Program-made: the position numbers and the translations under genes | Part shown: piece after piece, positions 41,012 to 41,883 of the stretch | Position numbering within the stretch: position 1 is the first letter of the stretch | How the letters are laid out: the number at the start of each line of letters is the position of its first letter | The notes under the pieces: generated by a model | Databases searched by the model: none | What the model saw: only the letters and a program-made list of their open reading frames with translations | Told to the model about the DNA's origin: nothing | NCBI GenBank assembly: GCA_002414665.1 | Contig: DIAF01000034.1 | Location: 115,556 to 157,438, forward strand | Length of the DNA stretch: 41,883 nt | DNA from: Halieaceae bacterium UBA5085 | GTDB lineage: Bacteria > Pseudomonadota > Gammaproteobacteria > Pseudomonadales > Halieaceae | Reading direction: 5' to 3'

Positions 41012-41883
41012 GTGAGCTTGACAGGCAAGGCAGCGATTGTGGGCTGCGCCCAGTACCGGCCGGAGAAGTACGCAACGGCACCAAAGATGTTCCATCTTGA
41101 GCAGATTGCCGATCTGGCGCGGCTGGCGCTGATTGACGCGGGTCTCACCCTGCATGACATCGACGGGCTGGCCGTGAACGGCGCCCATTTCAACGAGGCA
41201 ACGGCCTTTGTGCCCGCAGTGGTGGCGGAGTACCTGGGACTGCAGGTGGGCTTTGCCGAAACCGTGGACCTCGGTGGCACCAGCGCCGTGGCCATGGCGT
41301 GGCGTGCAGCCGCGGCGATACAGCTCGGGCTGTGCCGCGCCGTGCTGTGCGTGCTACCCGGCCGCCTTGCCCCGCCAGATCCGGACGCAGACCCGGCGGC
41401 CGTCGCGGCAGCCATGCAACTCGGCGCGCACAGCGGCTGCTTTGGTGCGCCGGAAGCAGAGTTCGATCTGCCCTATGGTCATGTCGGGCAGAATACCGGC
41501 TACGCCATGATCGCCCAGCAATACGCACACCGGTACGGCTATGACGCCGCTGCCATGGCGGGTATTGCCGTGGCCCAGCGGAGCAACGCGCAAGCCAACC
41601 CCGAAGCGCTTTTTTACGGGCAGCCGATCAGCGTGGAGGATGTCCTCAACAGCAAGATGGTGGCTGACCCCCTGCACATCCTCGAGATTGTGATGCCGGT
41701 AGCGGGTGGTGCCGCGTTTATCGTAGCCGCAGACGACCTGGCACGGGATTGCCGCCACCGGCCCGTGCTTATACGTGGCTGCGGAGAACAACTGGACTTC
41801 AAATCCCCCAGCTACGCCCGCGACATGACGGTTACCCCCATCGCGCGCGCTGCGCAGCGCGCCTTCCTGATGGCGGGGATGAA
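41012..41883 (+). CDS. Thiolase-family protein lacking the usual nucleophile cysteine (partial, 3' end outside window)
   Basis: About 290 codons from the GTG at 41012, preceded by GAGGGG; an in-frame ATG at 40994 has no ribosome site. Translated by hand: SLTGKAAIVGCAQYRPEKYA, ARLALIDAGLTLHDIDGLAV, then VVAEYLGLQVGFAETVDLGG-TSAVAMAW. In thiolases and SCP-x-like enzymes the last stretch carries the nucleophilic Cys (CxSG, GACASG); here it reads LGGTSAVAM. Later GYAMIAQQYAHRYGYD and MVADPLHILEIVMPVAGGAA correspond to the SCP-x/lipid-transfer branch. Such Cys-less members include the Ltp2-type aldolases of steroid side-chain degradation that need a DUF35 partner; that role is inference. The end is outside the window. 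Confidence 0.82.
   Translation, partial: MSLTGKAAIVGCAQYRPEKYATAPKMFHLEQIADLARLALIDAGLTLHDIDGLAVNGAHFNEATAFVPAVVAEYLGLQVGFAETVDLGGTSAVAMAWRAAAAIQLGLCRAVLCVLPGRLAPPDPDADPAAVAAAMQLGAHSGCFGAPEAEFDLPYGHVGQNTGYAMIAQQYAHRYGYDAAAMAGIAVAQRSNAQANPEALFYGQPISVEDVLNSKMVADPLHILEIVMPVAGGAAFIVAADDLARDCRHRPVLIRGCGEQLDFKSPSYARDMTVTPIARAAQRAFLMAGM

Overview
The window is a 41.9 kb piece of a GC-rich gammaproteobacterial chromosome. Gene content and order fit an aerobic marine gammaproteobacterium of the Halieaceae/Cellvibrionales or Pseudomonas-like type; this placement is inferred from synteny and protein character, not from a search. The evidence is the run aroE-hemF-tsaC-dprA-lysM facing def-fmt-rsmB-trkA-trkH, with glyQ-glyS close by. 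From general knowledge this matches the block just downstream of the replication origin in Pseudomonas, so the window is probably not far from oriC. Apart from regulatory stretches it is almost fully coding. I saw no tRNA, rRNA, CRISPR array, insertion sequence or prophage.

Layout. 1-2036 (minus): cytochrome c oxidase subunits I (cut by the window edge) and II. 2339-4973 (plus): a MATE transporter and a cytochrome P450. 4981-5991 (minus): a PLP enzyme of the D-cysteine desulfhydrase/ACC deaminase family. 6183-8480 (plus): a TonB-dependent receptor. 8497-9393: a YheV-type zinc-ribbon protein divergent from a gamma-carbonic-anhydrase-like protein. 9418-14191 (minus): lysM-dprA-tsaC-hemF-aroE. 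14413-20113 (plus): def-fmt-rsmB, then trkA-trkH for potassium uptake. 20141-22845 (minus): a hypothetical membrane protein, a membrane-anchored endonuclease/exonuclease/phosphatase-fold protein and DjlA. 22970-27360 (plus): glyQ-glyS and rmuC. 27361-27696 (minus): a small unknown protein behind a well-formed promoter with a palindrome in its spacer.

The second part is the more unusual one. From 35781 down to 28009 on the minus strand is a tightly packed chemosensory operon related to the Pil-Chp system of type IV pili: a PilG-like response regulator, a PilI-like CheW protein, a one-TM MCP without a periplasmic sensor domain, a 714-aa Hpt protein, a 1059-aa CheA-receiver hybrid and a short CheW-like protein. 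The ChpA-type kinase appears to be split into two genes, and no CheR or CheB lies in the cluster. Upstream on the same strand are two genes of unknown role: a degenerate sigma-54-activator-like AAA+ protein with a Fis-type C-terminus, and a 208-aa unknown protein. Before those comes the split class II (B12-dependent) ribonucleotide reductase nrdJa-nrdJb, with a likely pair of NrdR boxes in its promoter region. Divergent from nrdJa, a thiolase-family gene that seems to lack the nucleophilic cysteine runs off the right end.

How the genes work together: def, fmt, rsmB, tsaC and glyQS serve translation; hemF supplies haem, used by the oxidase and P450; trkAH handles potassium; nrdJab supplies deoxynucleotides; the chp-like operon is a self-contained phosphorelay likely to act on surface or pilus behaviour.
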